This document shows positions 35,605-44,168 of a stretch of 64,000 nucleotides of DNA, piece by piece. Origin of the DNA: Enteractinococcus helveticum. Lineage in GTDB: Bacteria; Actinomycetota; Actinomycetes; Actinomycetales; Micrococcaceae. The notes under the pieces were generated by a model, which was not told the origin of the DNA, did not search any database, and was given only the letters and a program-made list of their open reading frames with translations. The stretch spans positions 62,001 to 126,000 of the forward strand of contig NZ_LXEY01000022.1 of assembly GCF_001657475.1 (NCBI RefSeq), in the 5' to 3' direction. Position numbers and translations under genes: made by a program. Each line of letters opens with the position of its first letter. The stretch's first letter is position 1.

Positions 35605-36542
35605 TGGTCACCACCTCGAGCCGCAGCCGGGTTGATGAACGCTTCGATGGCCTCGACCACGAGCATGACCACCATATAAATCAACGCAGAAAACAGAGCA
35701 ATACCGGTGACCATGGGCATGTCCCGGGACAACACCGCTCCGAGCAGGGAACGCCCGATTCCGGGGCGAGCAAAGACTTCTTCGACGACGACGGCGCCCG
35801 AGATGGAGGCCGCGACCGCCCAACCGGTGAGATTGAGTGCAGGTAGAGCCGCGTGGCGGAAACCGTGGCGGAAAAAGACTTGGCCTTCTGAGGCCCCGCG
35901 GGCACGTGCAGCGAGTGCAAACGGCGAATTCATCGCCGTCAATAAACTATCTCGCATCAACTGTGCAAGAAATCCGGAGAGCGGAATGGCCAGGGTGACG
36001 GCAGGCAGAATGATGCCCTGCATCGTGCCGGTATCCACGGCGGGTAGCCAGCCGAGCCAGGTGGAAAAGATAATGATCAGCATTGCCCCCAGCCAGAAGT
36101 GGGGGACTGCGGCCGCAATGACTTCGATAATCGTGCCCATAGTCTGGCCGATTTTCGAGCTGCGAGCAGCAATTGCCGCCATGACAAAGGCGATGAACCA
36201 CGCGATGACTAACGCGATCAGGGTCAGTTGTAAGGTTGCCGGCAGCATTTCGGCCATGACCTGAGCCACCGGTCGATGTTGGGCATATGAGGTGCCCAAA
36301 TCTCCGGTGGCTAACTGGCCAAGATACAGACCGTATTGCACCACAAGGGGTTCATTGAGGTGGTACTGCTCGCGTGCCGCCTCAAGGGCTTCGGCAGAAG
36401 CCTGAGAGCCGGGTCCTCCCATGATGGCTTCGGCTGGATCCCCCGGGATGAACCGGATGGCAATAAAGATCGCGGTGGCCACGAGCCACAGCAAAAGCAC
36501 TGCGGCTCCTACCCGGCGGGCCAACCACGTGATGATGTGCAT
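35601..36542 (-). CDS. ABC importer permease, DppB/OppB type
   Basis: The 313-residue protein has the DppB layout: an N-terminal helix, then IRFIPGDPAEAIMGG in the periplasmic-type loop near residue 30, and an EAA-type coupling loop FALAARARGASEGQVFFRHGFRHAALP near 215. VVEEVFARPGIGRSLLGAV near 255 is characteristic. It lies seven bases after the binding-protein gene. Confidence 0.9.
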   Translation of the reverse strand: MHIITWLARRVGAAVLLLWLVATAIFIAIRFIPGDPAEAIMGGPGSQASAEALEAAREQYHLNEPLVVQYGLYLGQLATGDLGTSYAQHRPVAQVMAEMLPATLQLTLIALVIAWFIAFVMAAIAARSSKIGQTMGTIIEVIAAAVPHFWLGAMLIIIFSTWLGWLPAVDTGTMQGIILPAVTLAIPLSGFLAQLMRDSLLTAMNSPFALAARARGASEGQVFFRHGFRHAALPALNLTGWAVAASISGAVVVEEVFARPGIGRSLLGAVLSRDMPMVTGIALFSALIYMVVMLVVEAIEAFINPAAARGGDQ

Positions 36543-36549
36543 GAACTAC

Positions 36550-38202
36550 TTACTGGTTGAGCCAGACGTTGTAGTACTCAGGAGCAGCGATGGCCGACGC
36601 CTCGCCCATGCCCTGGACATCTGCGGTATAGAGGAAGTGGTTCTGCTGGTCATACAGCGGCAGCACGTAGAAGTCTTCTAACACCATTTGCTGTGCTTGT
36701 TCGTAGAGGTCAGCACGTTCGGCGTCGTCGGTGGTTTCTTCGGCCTGGACCAGAATCTCATCGAGCTCAGGGATATCGACCTGGGCGTTGTTGGCGAAGT
36801 AGCCGGATGGGGCAGGTTCAATCGACGATGAATGGTACAAGATTCGTAGGACCGATGGGCCGACCTTGGTGTACGGGGCCGAGACCAGATTGTAGTTGTG
36901 CTCGCCCAGAGCTGCATACCAACTGGATAGGTCCAGCAAGTTGATCTGCATATCGAATCCAACTTCGCCTGCCTGGGCCTGGAACTGTTCAAATAGGGAC
37001 TGTTCAGCGGGCACCGACTGGTTCGTGGAGACCGGCATGATGAGCTCGAGGCGCTCGCCGTCTTTCATCCGAACGTTATCCTCGTCGCGTTCGGTCCAGC
37101 CGGCTTCATCCAGCAGGTCGTTGGCCTCATCAACGTCGCGGTAGAACAGGGAATCATCGGAATACCCCAGGGGTTCGACCGAGGACAGCAGCGAGTGCGA
37201 ACATGGTGCGGTATCGAAGAACAGGGCTTGGATACCGCCGTCAACATCTACAGCGCGAATAAACGCTTCACGAACCAGTGGATCATTAAAGGGTGCCTGC
37301 GAAGAGTTCAGCTCGATGCGGTTCGATGCACCGGGCCGTGGAGAATCCAGGTGACCGATGTTGGCATTATCTGCAGACTGAATGGTGTCTGGCTGGGCGT
37401 TATCAATGACGTGGACTTCACCGGACTGTAGCGCTGCATAGCGGGTTGCGGCTTCTGGGATGAGACGCCAGGTGATGCCATCGAGGTAGGCCAGGTCATT
37501 TTCGCGCTCTGAGTCTTCCACTGGCAGAACGTAATCTTCGTTGCGGACCAGATTAATCTGCTGTTCACGATCCCAGGAATCTACTGTGAACGGACCAGTT
37601 CCGACCGGGGATTCGCAGTTTTCCTGCACCTCACGAGCGAGCGCAGCGGGGGACTGGATGGCGGTCCAGTGCATGGACAGCGATTCTTCCAGCGCATTAT
37701 CCGGGGCCGACAGGTGCAGATCGGCGGTCAGATCGTCGACGATTTCAACTTCTTGAACTTTTTGAACCGCCAAGTAGCCCGTCGAGGACGCCGTATCTGG
37801 GTCCTGGAGGTGTTCGACGTTGGCTTTGATTGCCTCAGAAGTCAGCGGGGTGCCATCGTGGAACGTGATCCCATCGGTCAGGGTAATGGTATGGGTCAGA
37901 CCGTCTTGCGAGACCTCGGAGCTTTCGGCAAGCCAAGGGACAGTTTCGCCATCCTCATTTTTGGTAAACAGGGTTTCAAGATACTGAGTTGAAATCAGGC
38001 CCTGAGGATAGTTGCCGCCGTAGTGGGGATCCAAGCAATCGGGTTCGGCATCGCCAGATGCGTAAATGAGGGTGCCTCCGGATTGTGGTTCACCGGATGC
38101 TTCGCCCTGGGTTGAGCCGCTATCACCACAGCCAGCCAGCGCCAGGCCACCAATTGCGGCGGTGGCCAAGATCTTCAAATGTGAGGATGAGAATTTTGCC
38201 AT
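36550..38202 (-). CDS. Family 5 solute-binding lipoprotein of the peptide-type ABC importer
   Basis: A 550-residue lipoprotein with lipobox LALAGC at about residue 24. The mature part starts with a Gly/Ser-rich linker and GGTLIYASGDAEPDCLDP. TLTDGITFHDGTPLTSEAIKANVEHL near 105 is the family 5 signature. Such proteins capture oligopeptides, opines, nickel or other small ligands. The ligand here is unknown; the position between the two creatinase arms makes a nitrogenous compound plausible but unproven. TAAAGT seven bases before the ATG could give a leaderless transcript. Confidence 0.9.
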   Translation of the reverse strand: MAKFSSSHLKILATAAIGGLALAGCGDSGSTQGEASGEPQSGGTLIYASGDAEPDCLDPHYGGNYPQGLISTQYLETLFTKNEDGETVPWLAESSEVSQDGLTHTITLTDGITFHDGTPLTSEAIKANVEHLQDPDTASSTGYLAVQKVQEVEIVDDLTADLHLSAPDNALEESLSMHWTAIQSPAALAREVQENCESPVGTGPFTVDSWDREQQINLVRNEDYVLPVEDSERENDLAYLDGITWRLIPEAATRYAALQSGEVHVIDNAQPDTIQSADNANIGHLDSPRPGASNRIELNSSQAPFNDPLVREAFIRAVDVDGGIQALFFDTAPCSHSLLSSVEPLGYSDDSLFYRDVDEANDLLDEAGWTERDEDNVRMKDGERLELIMPVSTNQSVPAEQSLFEQFQAQAGEVGFDMQINLLDLSSWYAALGEHNYNLVSAPYTKVGPSVLRILYHSSSIEPAPSGYFANNAQVDIPELDEILVQAEETTDDAERADLYEQAQQMVLEDFYVLPLYDQQNHFLYTADVQGMGEASAIAAPEYYNVWLNQ

Positions 38203-38253
38203 AGCGATAACTTTACGGCCAGCGCACCGGTTGCGCCGTCTAAAAAGTCACAT

Positions 38254-38266
38254 ACGTCGACGACGT
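38254..38266. promoter_or_regulatory. Palindrome ACGTCG-A-CGACGT upstream of the ABC importer operon
   Basis: A perfect inverted repeat 52 bases before the binding-protein start, a plausible operator for the operon. The regulator is unknown and no regulator gene adjoins it. Confidence 0.35.
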
Positions 38267-38424
38267 TCGGTACCAACGAAATTCACTTTCGGTTTACCAT
38301 GGGTTTTCTGCAAGTTGCCGGGATCCGATGAGTCCGATGTCACTTGGTATCAGTGCCTGTTACGGTTTATAAGACCGTTCTTTGGGTGCTTGAACACCCT
38401 GTTGAAGTGAGGGTTTTCGGGTCT

Positions 38425-38931
38425 ATGACTTGGCGGATTTACTCGATCATCGTCTTATTGCCGCTCGTCGCTATGACCGTGGTGGCTACCGTACGGCCAC
38501 TGCAATGGATCTCCCTGGTGCCCGACCCGATGGCGACGCACTTTGATGCTGAGGGCAATCCGGACGGGTTCAGCGCCCCGATCACGAGCATTGCTTTAAT
38601 TACCGGGATCAATCTGATGGTCGTCATAGCGGTTGTTCTCGCCCTGCGTCTGAAATTTTTGACCGGGCTTCAGGGACGGTTTCTGTCCGGTTCGGCTGCG
38701 TTTACAGTCGTGCTGATATCGGTGATTCAGCTAGAACTGTTCAAAAGCCAATCCAGCCTCACCGTAGCAACAGAGGCCTCGTTTCCAATGTCGATTATGG
38801 GGATGACACTGGGCTTTGCGGCAATTGCGGGTATCAGCATTGGTCTGGTGCCGACCCCAGCACCGAGCGCCACACACGAAGCAACACCGGACCATTCATC
38901 GGCGCAGAGTACACCGGAGGATCTGACGTGA
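38425..38931 (+). CDS. DUF1648-domain membrane protein
   Basis: The 168-residue protein has about four membrane helices. VPDPMATHFDAEGNPDGF near residue 35 is the DUF1648 motif, also seen in SdpI-like immunity proteins. The C-terminal tail is Thr/Pro/Ser-rich. I start it at the ATG 38425, directly before the first helix; an in-frame start at 38344 would add 27 residues. The next gene also encodes a small membrane protein and begins 12 bases on. Confidence 0.7.
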   Translation: MTWRIYSIIVLLPLVAMTVVATVRPLQWISLVPDPMATHFDAEGNPDGFSAPITSIALITGINLMVVIAVVLALRLKFLTGLQGRFLSGSAAFTVVLISVIQLELFKSQSSLTVATEASFPMSIMGMTLGFAAIAGISIGLVPTPAPSATHEATPDHSSAQSTPEDLT

Positions 38932-38943
38932 CGCAGCGTTGAA

Positions 38944-39372
38944 ATGATGCATCCAGGTGTGCAGTTCGTTGTCCTCCTCGCCATTGCCAGCGTGCTTGGG
39001 TTTCTGACGCTTGCACCCGGGTGGATCAGTCTGGTGATCGCTGTTGTCACCGTGATTCTGGTGATCGCGACCTGGGGATGGCGCTTGCGAATCGATAACC
39101 ACGGCCTGTCCTATGCAGGTTTTCTCGGCTTGCCTCGAGGCAACATTCCACATGCATCGATAGCATCTGCTGAAGTCACCGACATACGTCCTGGTGAATG
39201 GGGTGGATGGGGATGGCGCATCTCCGGTGCTGGAACAGGACTGATCACTCGTGCTGGTTCCGGTCTGAGGATCACACGGACCAACGGGCAAGTCCTTGAG
39301 ATCAGTACGCAAGACGCTGTCACGGCAGCCAACCTCATCAACCATTATGGTCAGCGCGAGACGGCTCAGTAG
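38944..39372 (+). CDS. Small membrane protein with a cytosolic PH-like domain
   Basis: The 142-residue protein has two close hydrophobic helices at residues 7-45. A soluble part follows (WGWRLRIDNHGLSYAGFLG, then IPHASIASAEVTDIRPGEW) with the strand pattern of bacterial PH-like domains. It ends with a helix (AVTAANLINHYG). Two ATG codons open the frame and no clear ribosome site is seen. Paired with the DUF1648 protein, so the two probably act together in the membrane. Function unknown. Confidence 0.65.
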   Translation: MMHPGVQFVVLLAIASVLGFLTLAPGWISLVIAVVTVILVIATWGWRLRIDNHGLSYAGFLGLPRGNIPHASIASAEVTDIRPGEWGGWGWRISGAGTGLITRAGSGLRITRTNGQVLEISTQDAVTAANLINHYGQRETAQ

Positions 39373-39558
39373 GAGTCCGAACCACTGAACAGATATTCAC
39401 GATGGGAGATACCAATTCACAGCGGCTGCAATGCTGTGAGACCGAGGTCTTCTTATCCAGACGATCAGCCGGTGCTAGCCGGAGGTATAGACGATGGCTA
39501 GTATCCACACTATGAACCAGCACCTTCAACACGTTTGTCCGGTTAGCAGCGTGACATC

Positions 39559-40899
39559 GTGAGTGTCACCGAGCGTCTCTATTCGGTACTGATCCGACGC
39601 AATGCCGAAGCAGAAGACGAAGTACCAGCCAATAGAAGACACACCATTGCGCCGAACGGGCTGCGACTGGTGCTGGCGAATGCGTTGCAGTCCTCGGGTG
39701 ATCAGGTGGTCAACGCCTCGACGGTTTTGCCGTGGTTGTTTGCAGCACTGGGCGTTCCGCCGGCACTCACCGGCGTGCTGGTGCCCATCCGGGAGGCAGG
39801 CTCAATGCTTCCGCAAGCTTTTCTCACTCCGTTGGTGTTACGAGTGCGGTACCGTAAATGGGTTTTTATTGCTGGTGCTCTCGTACAAGCCGGTGCGGTC
39901 GCCGTGATGGCTGGAATCGCTGCCCTCGGTGAAGGACTGGCAGCAGGTCTGATTATTGTGTCAGCACTCGCGATCTTCGCCTTGGGCCGTTGCCTCTGCT
40001 CAATCTCCTCCAAGGATGTTCAAGGCCGCACAGTGCCCAAAGGGGAACGCGGCCAGATTAATGGCGTGGCCACCACGGCGGCCGGACTCGTTGCTATCAC
40101 CCTGGGACTTGTGATCAGACTGCTTGGCGGAAGTGATATTGCTGCTGAACAATTGTTCTGGTTGCTGGCTCTTGGGGTGGTGTTATGGCTTGCAGTTGCC
40201 GCGGTCTATGTCGGTATTCGTGAACCAGTCAACGAACAGTCCGCCCCTTCCAAGAGCACGACGAACGAATCAGCGTCTGAACATAAAAATTCGTTTGTTC
40301 GGATGGCAGCCCTGTTACGGCAGGACAAGCCGTTTAGAGATTTCGTCACGGTTCGCAGCCTGCTACTTCTATCGTCACTGAGTCCACCCTTTATCGTGAC
40401 GTTATCGGTCCACGCAGGTGCTTCCAGTCTGACGGGACTGGGCGGGTTTATCATTGCTTCAGGGCTGGCAGCATTAATTGGTGGACGGCTCTTTGGACGC
40501 TTCGCTGATCGCTCCAGTAAAAAGCTGATGAGTATCGGCGCGGGTGTGGCTTCAGCTGTCATTATCGTCACGGTGGGGCTCGCTGCGCTGCCCGCGGTGA
40601 GTGCTGACAGCTGGTGGGGCAACATGTTATTCGTGGTCTCATATTTCGCCGTGACGCTGATGCATACCGGCGTCCGCATCGGCAGGAAGACCTATGTTGT
40701 TGACATGGCCCAGGGGGATCAACGCACCGTGTATGTTGCCGTATCGAACTCAGCGATGGGCCTGATACTGCTTGTCGTGGGAGGTCTCAGCTCACTTCTG
40801 GCGCTGTTACACATCGCATGGGCGCTGCTGTTCTTAGCGGCTATGGGCCTCACCGGAGTGGTTGCCGGAGGGCGGCTGCCAGATGTCTCGCGCGGGTAG
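39559..40899 (+). CDS. MFS transporter
   Basis: A 446-residue protein with about twelve helices and a central cytosolic loop near residues 220-250. FAALGVPPALTGVLVPIREAGSMLPQ near 55 and GGRLFGRFADRSSKKLMSIG near 310 (the MFS loop motif) support the family. It starts with GTG; no clear Shine-Dalgarno is visible. Substrate unknown; it is not clearly linked to neighbours. Confidence 0.82.
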   Translation: MSVTERLYSVLIRRNAEAEDEVPANRRHTIAPNGLRLVLANALQSSGDQVVNASTVLPWLFAALGVPPALTGVLVPIREAGSMLPQAFLTPLVLRVRYRKWVFIAGALVQAGAVAVMAGIAALGEGLAAGLIIVSALAIFALGRCLCSISSKDVQGRTVPKGERGQINGVATTAAGLVAITLGLVIRLLGGSDIAAEQLFWLLALGVVLWLAVAAVYVGIREPVNEQSAPSKSTTNESASEHKNSFVRMAALLRQDKPFRDFVTVRSLLLLSSLSPPFIVTLSVHAGASSLTGLGGFIIASGLAALIGGRLFGRFADRSSKKLMSIGAGVASAVIIVTVGLAALPAVSADSWWGNMLFVVSYFAVTLMHTGVRIGRKTYVVDMAQGDQRTVYVAVSNSAMGLILLVVGGLSSLLALLHIAWALLFLAAMGLTGVVAGGRLPDVSRG

Positions 40900-40986
40900 A
40901 GATATCCAGTAGTCTCCGACCCGATGCAGAACCGGAGTCTTTTGCTTCCCCCGGACCGGCACTAGGTGCGGTCTAAGGCTCAGAAA

Positions 40987-41163
40987 TCAGGAGAGCTGAG
41001 GTTTATTGTTCTTCGCGACCAGGAGCTCGATGAGCAGCTGGTCTCGCTCATCGAGCGTCGCGACCCGTTGCAGTTCCTCCAGCTCTGCTGCGACCCCTTC
41101 TGACACAACAGGAATGTAGTCATAACGGGTGTTCGCGCTCGACAGATGGTTATCTGTGGATTC
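40987..41163 (-). pseudogene. Possible remnant of a coding gene
   Basis: A 58-codon stretch open between two stops has natural-looking protein sequence: RYDYIPVVSEGVAAELEELQ then a helical LDERDQLLIELLVAK. It has no ATG; a GTG at 41106 would give 39 residues without a ribosome site. It looks like the C-terminal end of a lost gene, or a small protein with an unusual start. Family not recognised. Confidence 0.3.
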
Positions 41164-41190
41164 TTACTAGGCACGCTATGGCTGCACTAG

Positions 41191-41196
41191 TAGGCT
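41191..41196 (+). promoter_or_regulatory. -10 box of a probable leaderless thioredoxin mRNA
   Basis: TAGGCT is followed by six bases and the trxA ATG, with no ribosome site. Confidence 0.5.
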
Positions 41197-41202
41197 GGCC
41201 GC

Positions 41203-41586
41203 ATGGCAACAAAAGATCTAACTCAAGAATCGTTCCAAGAAACTATTGAAAACAACGACATCGTCCTGGTGGACTGGTGGGCCGACTGGTGCGGCCCTTG
41301 CAAGATGTTCGCTCCGGTCTATGACGAAGTCTCCCAAAAGCACGACGACATCGTCTTTGGCAAAATTGACACCGAAGATCAGCAGCAGCTTGCCGCAGCG
41401 GCAGGTATCTCCTCCATTCCAACCCTGATGGCCTTCCGGGAAAACGTGCTGGTCTTCTCCCAACCCGGCGCCATCAACGCTCAGCAGCTGGACAGCCTCA
41501 TCGAGCAGGTCCGTGGACTGGATATGGAAGAAGTCCACAAGCAGGTTGAAGATGCTCGTGCCAAAGCCGAGCAAAACAAGAACTAA
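41203..41586 (+). CDS. trxA: Thioredoxin
   Basis: A 127-residue cytosolic redox protein. VLVDWWADWCGPCKMFAPVY carries the active-site WCGPC, and the cis-proline follows in GISSIPTLMAF near residue 72. It has an extra helical, charged tail after residue 105 (EEVHKQVEDARAKAEQNKN) compared with short thioredoxins. Its stop overlaps the stop of the convergent DNA glycosylase gene by a few bases. Confidence 0.93.
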   Translation: MATKDLTQESFQETIENNDIVLVDWWADWCGPCKMFAPVYDEVSQKHDDIVFGKIDTEDQQQLAAAAGISSIPTLMAFRENVLVFSQPGAINAQQLDSLIEQVRGLDMEEVHKQVEDARAKAEQNKN

Positions 41587-42566
41587 CGATCCCGAAAATC
41601 GGTAGCCGCCATGCGTGGCCCGAAACGCGAAAAGCGGATCCCCGAGGCATACATCAGCCTGACAATGCGCTGTCGATGACCGGCCCAGGGCTCAAGAAGC
41701 TCTAACATCCCGGCGTCATCGGTGCGTTTGCCCGCCAGTGCTTCGCCGACGTGGTGGGCTAAGTGATAGTCACCAACCGCCACGTAATCGGCTGCCCCGT
41801 GGGTCCGCTGAAGTGTTTCTGCTACCGTCCACGGGCCGATACCGGGCAGCGAATTCAAACCCCTATCGATTTCGGCAAGCGGTTTATTCGCCAATCGATG
41901 CAGCGCGCTGGCACGGGAGGCCACAGCTCTTAAGGTACGTGCCATAAACGGTTGTACCCAACCTGCATGCCACTGCCAGGATGCGATACCCAAAATGGTC
42001 TCGGGCCGAGGAGCTAATTTCGGGGCAGGATCGCCGGCAGGGGAGGCCAACCCATAAGTCTTGGCCAACCAACTCCAGGTCGCACGTGCTTGGTGCTGCG
42101 TGACCTTTTGCTCCAGCACCACGGTCAATAATTCATCCACAAGCTGTCCGGTCGCCATCAGACGCATGCCTGGATGACGACGACGTGCATCAACTACGCG
42201 TTCTGGCAAGAGCTTGGCGGTTTGCGCCAGCACCTCATCGAATGCTTCCCAACCCGCTAGCGCGGCCTCATCGACTCCGAGTAGTACTGGCATGCGTTGA
42301 ACAACGGCCTGGATAGCGTTGTCGTCACCATGAGCCCAGACGTGATACCGGATGGCACCAGGATGTAAAGGCGAGCTCGGGTGGACCAGAGCGATGGTTA
42401 CCGGACCGGTCGATGACGGCTGAAAGGATAACCAGCTCACCCCATCGGTGGTTGCTGCAGTAGGGTCACCCTTGCCACGAACCAGCGGTGCCATATTGGC
42501 GGCAAGATCAACGGCAACACCCGGATGCAGAACATCAGAATAATCGGGTTTGCGCACGAAGTTCAT
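41583..42566 (-). CDS. DNA-3-methyladenine glycosylase family protein (AlkA-like)
   Basis: A 327-residue base-excision repair enzyme of the HhH-GPD superfamily. The helix-hairpin-helix INSLPGIGPWTVAETL near residue 255 is followed by VAVGDYHLAHH, with the catalytic Asp. The N-terminal half is a separate domain of the AlkA kind. No iron-sulphur cysteines are present, which separates it from endonuclease III. AGGAGG lies 13 bases before the ATG, somewhat far. It is divergent from and slightly overlaps the region upstream of the CBS gene. Confidence 0.83.
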   Translation of the reverse strand: MNFVRKPDYSDVLHPGVAVDLAANMAPLVRGKGDPTAATTDGVSWLSFQPSSTGPVTIALVHPSSPLHPGAIRYHVWAHGDDNAIQAVVQRMPVLLGVDEAALAGWEAFDEVLAQTAKLLPERVVDARRRHPGMRLMATGQLVDELLTVVLEQKVTQHQARATWSWLAKTYGLASPAGDPAPKLAPRPETILGIASWQWHAGWVQPFMARTLRAVASRASALHRLANKPLAEIDRGLNSLPGIGPWTVAETLQRTHGAADYVAVGDYHLAHHVGEALAGKRTDDAGMLELLEPWAGHRQRIVRLMYASGIRFSRFGPRMAATDFRDR

Positions 42567-42611
42567 GGCGTTTTATAACCTCCTGACACACCGTGAAACC
42601 GCCGAAGCAGG

Positions 42612-42617
42612 TAGCGT
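42612..42617 (+). promoter_or_regulatory. -10 box of a probable leaderless CBS mRNA
   Basis: TAGCGT lies seven bases before the ATG at 42625. The interval GGTGACT is a poor ribosome site. The box lies inside the 5' region of the divergent glycosylase gene. Confidence 0.4.
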
Positions 42618-42624
42618 GGTGACT

Positions 42625-44151
42625 ATGAGCCAAAATCAGCCTACGTCAGCGACACCCAAGTACGCAGAAACCATTCTGGACCTCATTGGCAATACGCCGT
42701 TGGTCAAACTCAACTCGATCGGATCGGATCTAAAACCAACGATCCTGGTCAAGTGTGAATTCCTCAACCCGGGCGGATCCATTAAAGACCGTATTGCCCT
42801 GAAGATGATTGAACGGGCAGAAGCCGAAGGCAAACTCTCCAAGGGCGGAACCGTGGTCGAGCCCACCTCTGGCAACACCGGGGTTGGTTTGGCCATGGTG
42901 GCACAACAAAAAGGTTACCGGTCTGTCTTTGTCACGCCAAGCAAAGTGGCCCAAGAAAAACGCGACGTGCTCAAAGCCTACGGCGCTGATGTTGTGGTTT
43001 CAGAAACATCGGTGGCCCCAGACTCACCGAACTCCTACTACGGGATCACCAATAAGCTGGAAGAAGCCATCGACGGCGCATACCAGCCCAATCAGTTCTT
43101 TAACTCCGCCGCTCCTGAATCACACTATGAGACCACCGGCCCAGAAATTTGGAATGACACTGCCGGACAGGTTTCCCACGTAGTGATCGGTGCTGGCACC
43201 GGTGGCACCATGACGGGAACCGGACGCTACTTGCATGAAGTCTCAGCAGACCGCGAGTCTGGTCCGGTCAAAGTGGTTGTTGCTGATCCATCCGGTTCTG
43301 TCTACTCTGGTGGTTCTGGTCGTCCCTACTTCGTTGAAGGTGTCGGCGAAGATATGTGGCCGGGCAACTACGATCCGAACGTCCCGGACTCAATCCATGA
43401 GATCACAGACGCTGAAGCCTTCCACTACACCCGCCGTCTGGCCGCCGAAGAAGGCATACTGGCCGGAGGTTCATCGGGTATGGCACTTGCCGCTGCGCTG
43501 AAAGAAGCCCAGAACCTATCTGAGGACGACCTGATGGTCGTTATCCTGCCGGATTCGGGCCGCGGGTATCTGGGCAAAATCTTTTCAGAAACCTGGATGC
43601 AAGAACACGGTTTCGACACCAATGCGCCCCAACCCGTTGCCCCACAGCGTATCGGCACTGCATACCGTGACGGCACGAACCCGGTTGCACCGCAAGCAGA
43701 AACCGCAAGCGTTGAGGTTGCCGGACTGGAAACCCAGATCGGTGAACTATTAGATGCCAAGACCGAATGGCTGCCGGGGTCACTGCCAGAGGTCGTCATT
43801 GCAGAAATTGATGCCCCGGTTGCCGATGCCATCTCGACGATGAACCGCTACGGCATCGACGCCATTGCCGTAGTCGGTGGGGTCCAAGATCAGTACCGCA
43901 TCGGTGAATTGCGTGGAGCGGTCACCGTGAAGGACCTGATGAATCAGCTAGCAACCGGCAAGGTCACCGCCCAGACGTTGCTGTCCGACATCGAATTGGT
44001 TGAACTGCCAATGGTCGGCTACATGACCTCCGTGGCCGAGGTAAAAGCCATTTTAGATGCCGCACCGGCAGCCCTGGTGACCCGCGATGGCAACATCGCC
44101 GGCGTCGTCAGCTCTCACGACATTCTGATGCACCTGATCGCAAACTCATAG
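42625..44151 (+). CDS. cbs: Cystathionine beta-synthase
   Basis: A PLP enzyme joining serine (or O-acetylserine) and homocysteine. Of 508 residues, the first ~330 form the PLP domain: LIGNTPLVKLN, NPGGSIKDRIALKM with the PLP lysine near residue 55, PTSGNTGVGLAM, and the phosphate loop GAGTGGTMTG near 190. A C-terminal pair of CBS domains (residues 380-508) is complete and may bind an adenosyl ligand. It begins with a start at 42625 (MSQNQP...), not the longer frame from 42550. metB-like follows after 17 bases, forming a reverse transsulfuration operon. Confidence 0.92.
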   Translation: MSQNQPTSATPKYAETILDLIGNTPLVKLNSIGSDLKPTILVKCEFLNPGGSIKDRIALKMIERAEAEGKLSKGGTVVEPTSGNTGVGLAMVAQQKGYRSVFVTPSKVAQEKRDVLKAYGADVVVSETSVAPDSPNSYYGITNKLEEAIDGAYQPNQFFNSAAPESHYETTGPEIWNDTAGQVSHVVIGAGTGGTMTGTGRYLHEVSADRESGPVKVVVADPSGSVYSGGSGRPYFVEGVGEDMWPGNYDPNVPDSIHEITDAEAFHYTRRLAAEEGILAGGSSGMALAAALKEAQNLSEDDLMVVILPDSGRGYLGKIFSETWMQEHGFDTNAPQPVAPQRIGTAYRDGTNPVAPQAETASVEVAGLETQIGELLDAKTEWLPGSLPEVVIAEIDAPVADAISTMNRYGIDAIAVVGGVQDQYRIGELRGAVTVKDLMNQLATGKVTAQTLLSDIELVELPMVGYMTSVAEVKAILDAAPAALVTRDGNIAGVVSSHDILMHLIANS

Positions 44152-44168
44152 CCCAGGAGAACACTTCC

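Noticed and set aside
40905-40955. Terminator after the MFS transporter gene
   Set aside because: Only a five-base stem (CTCCG/CGGAG) with a large loop precedes TTTTGCTT, too weak to list.
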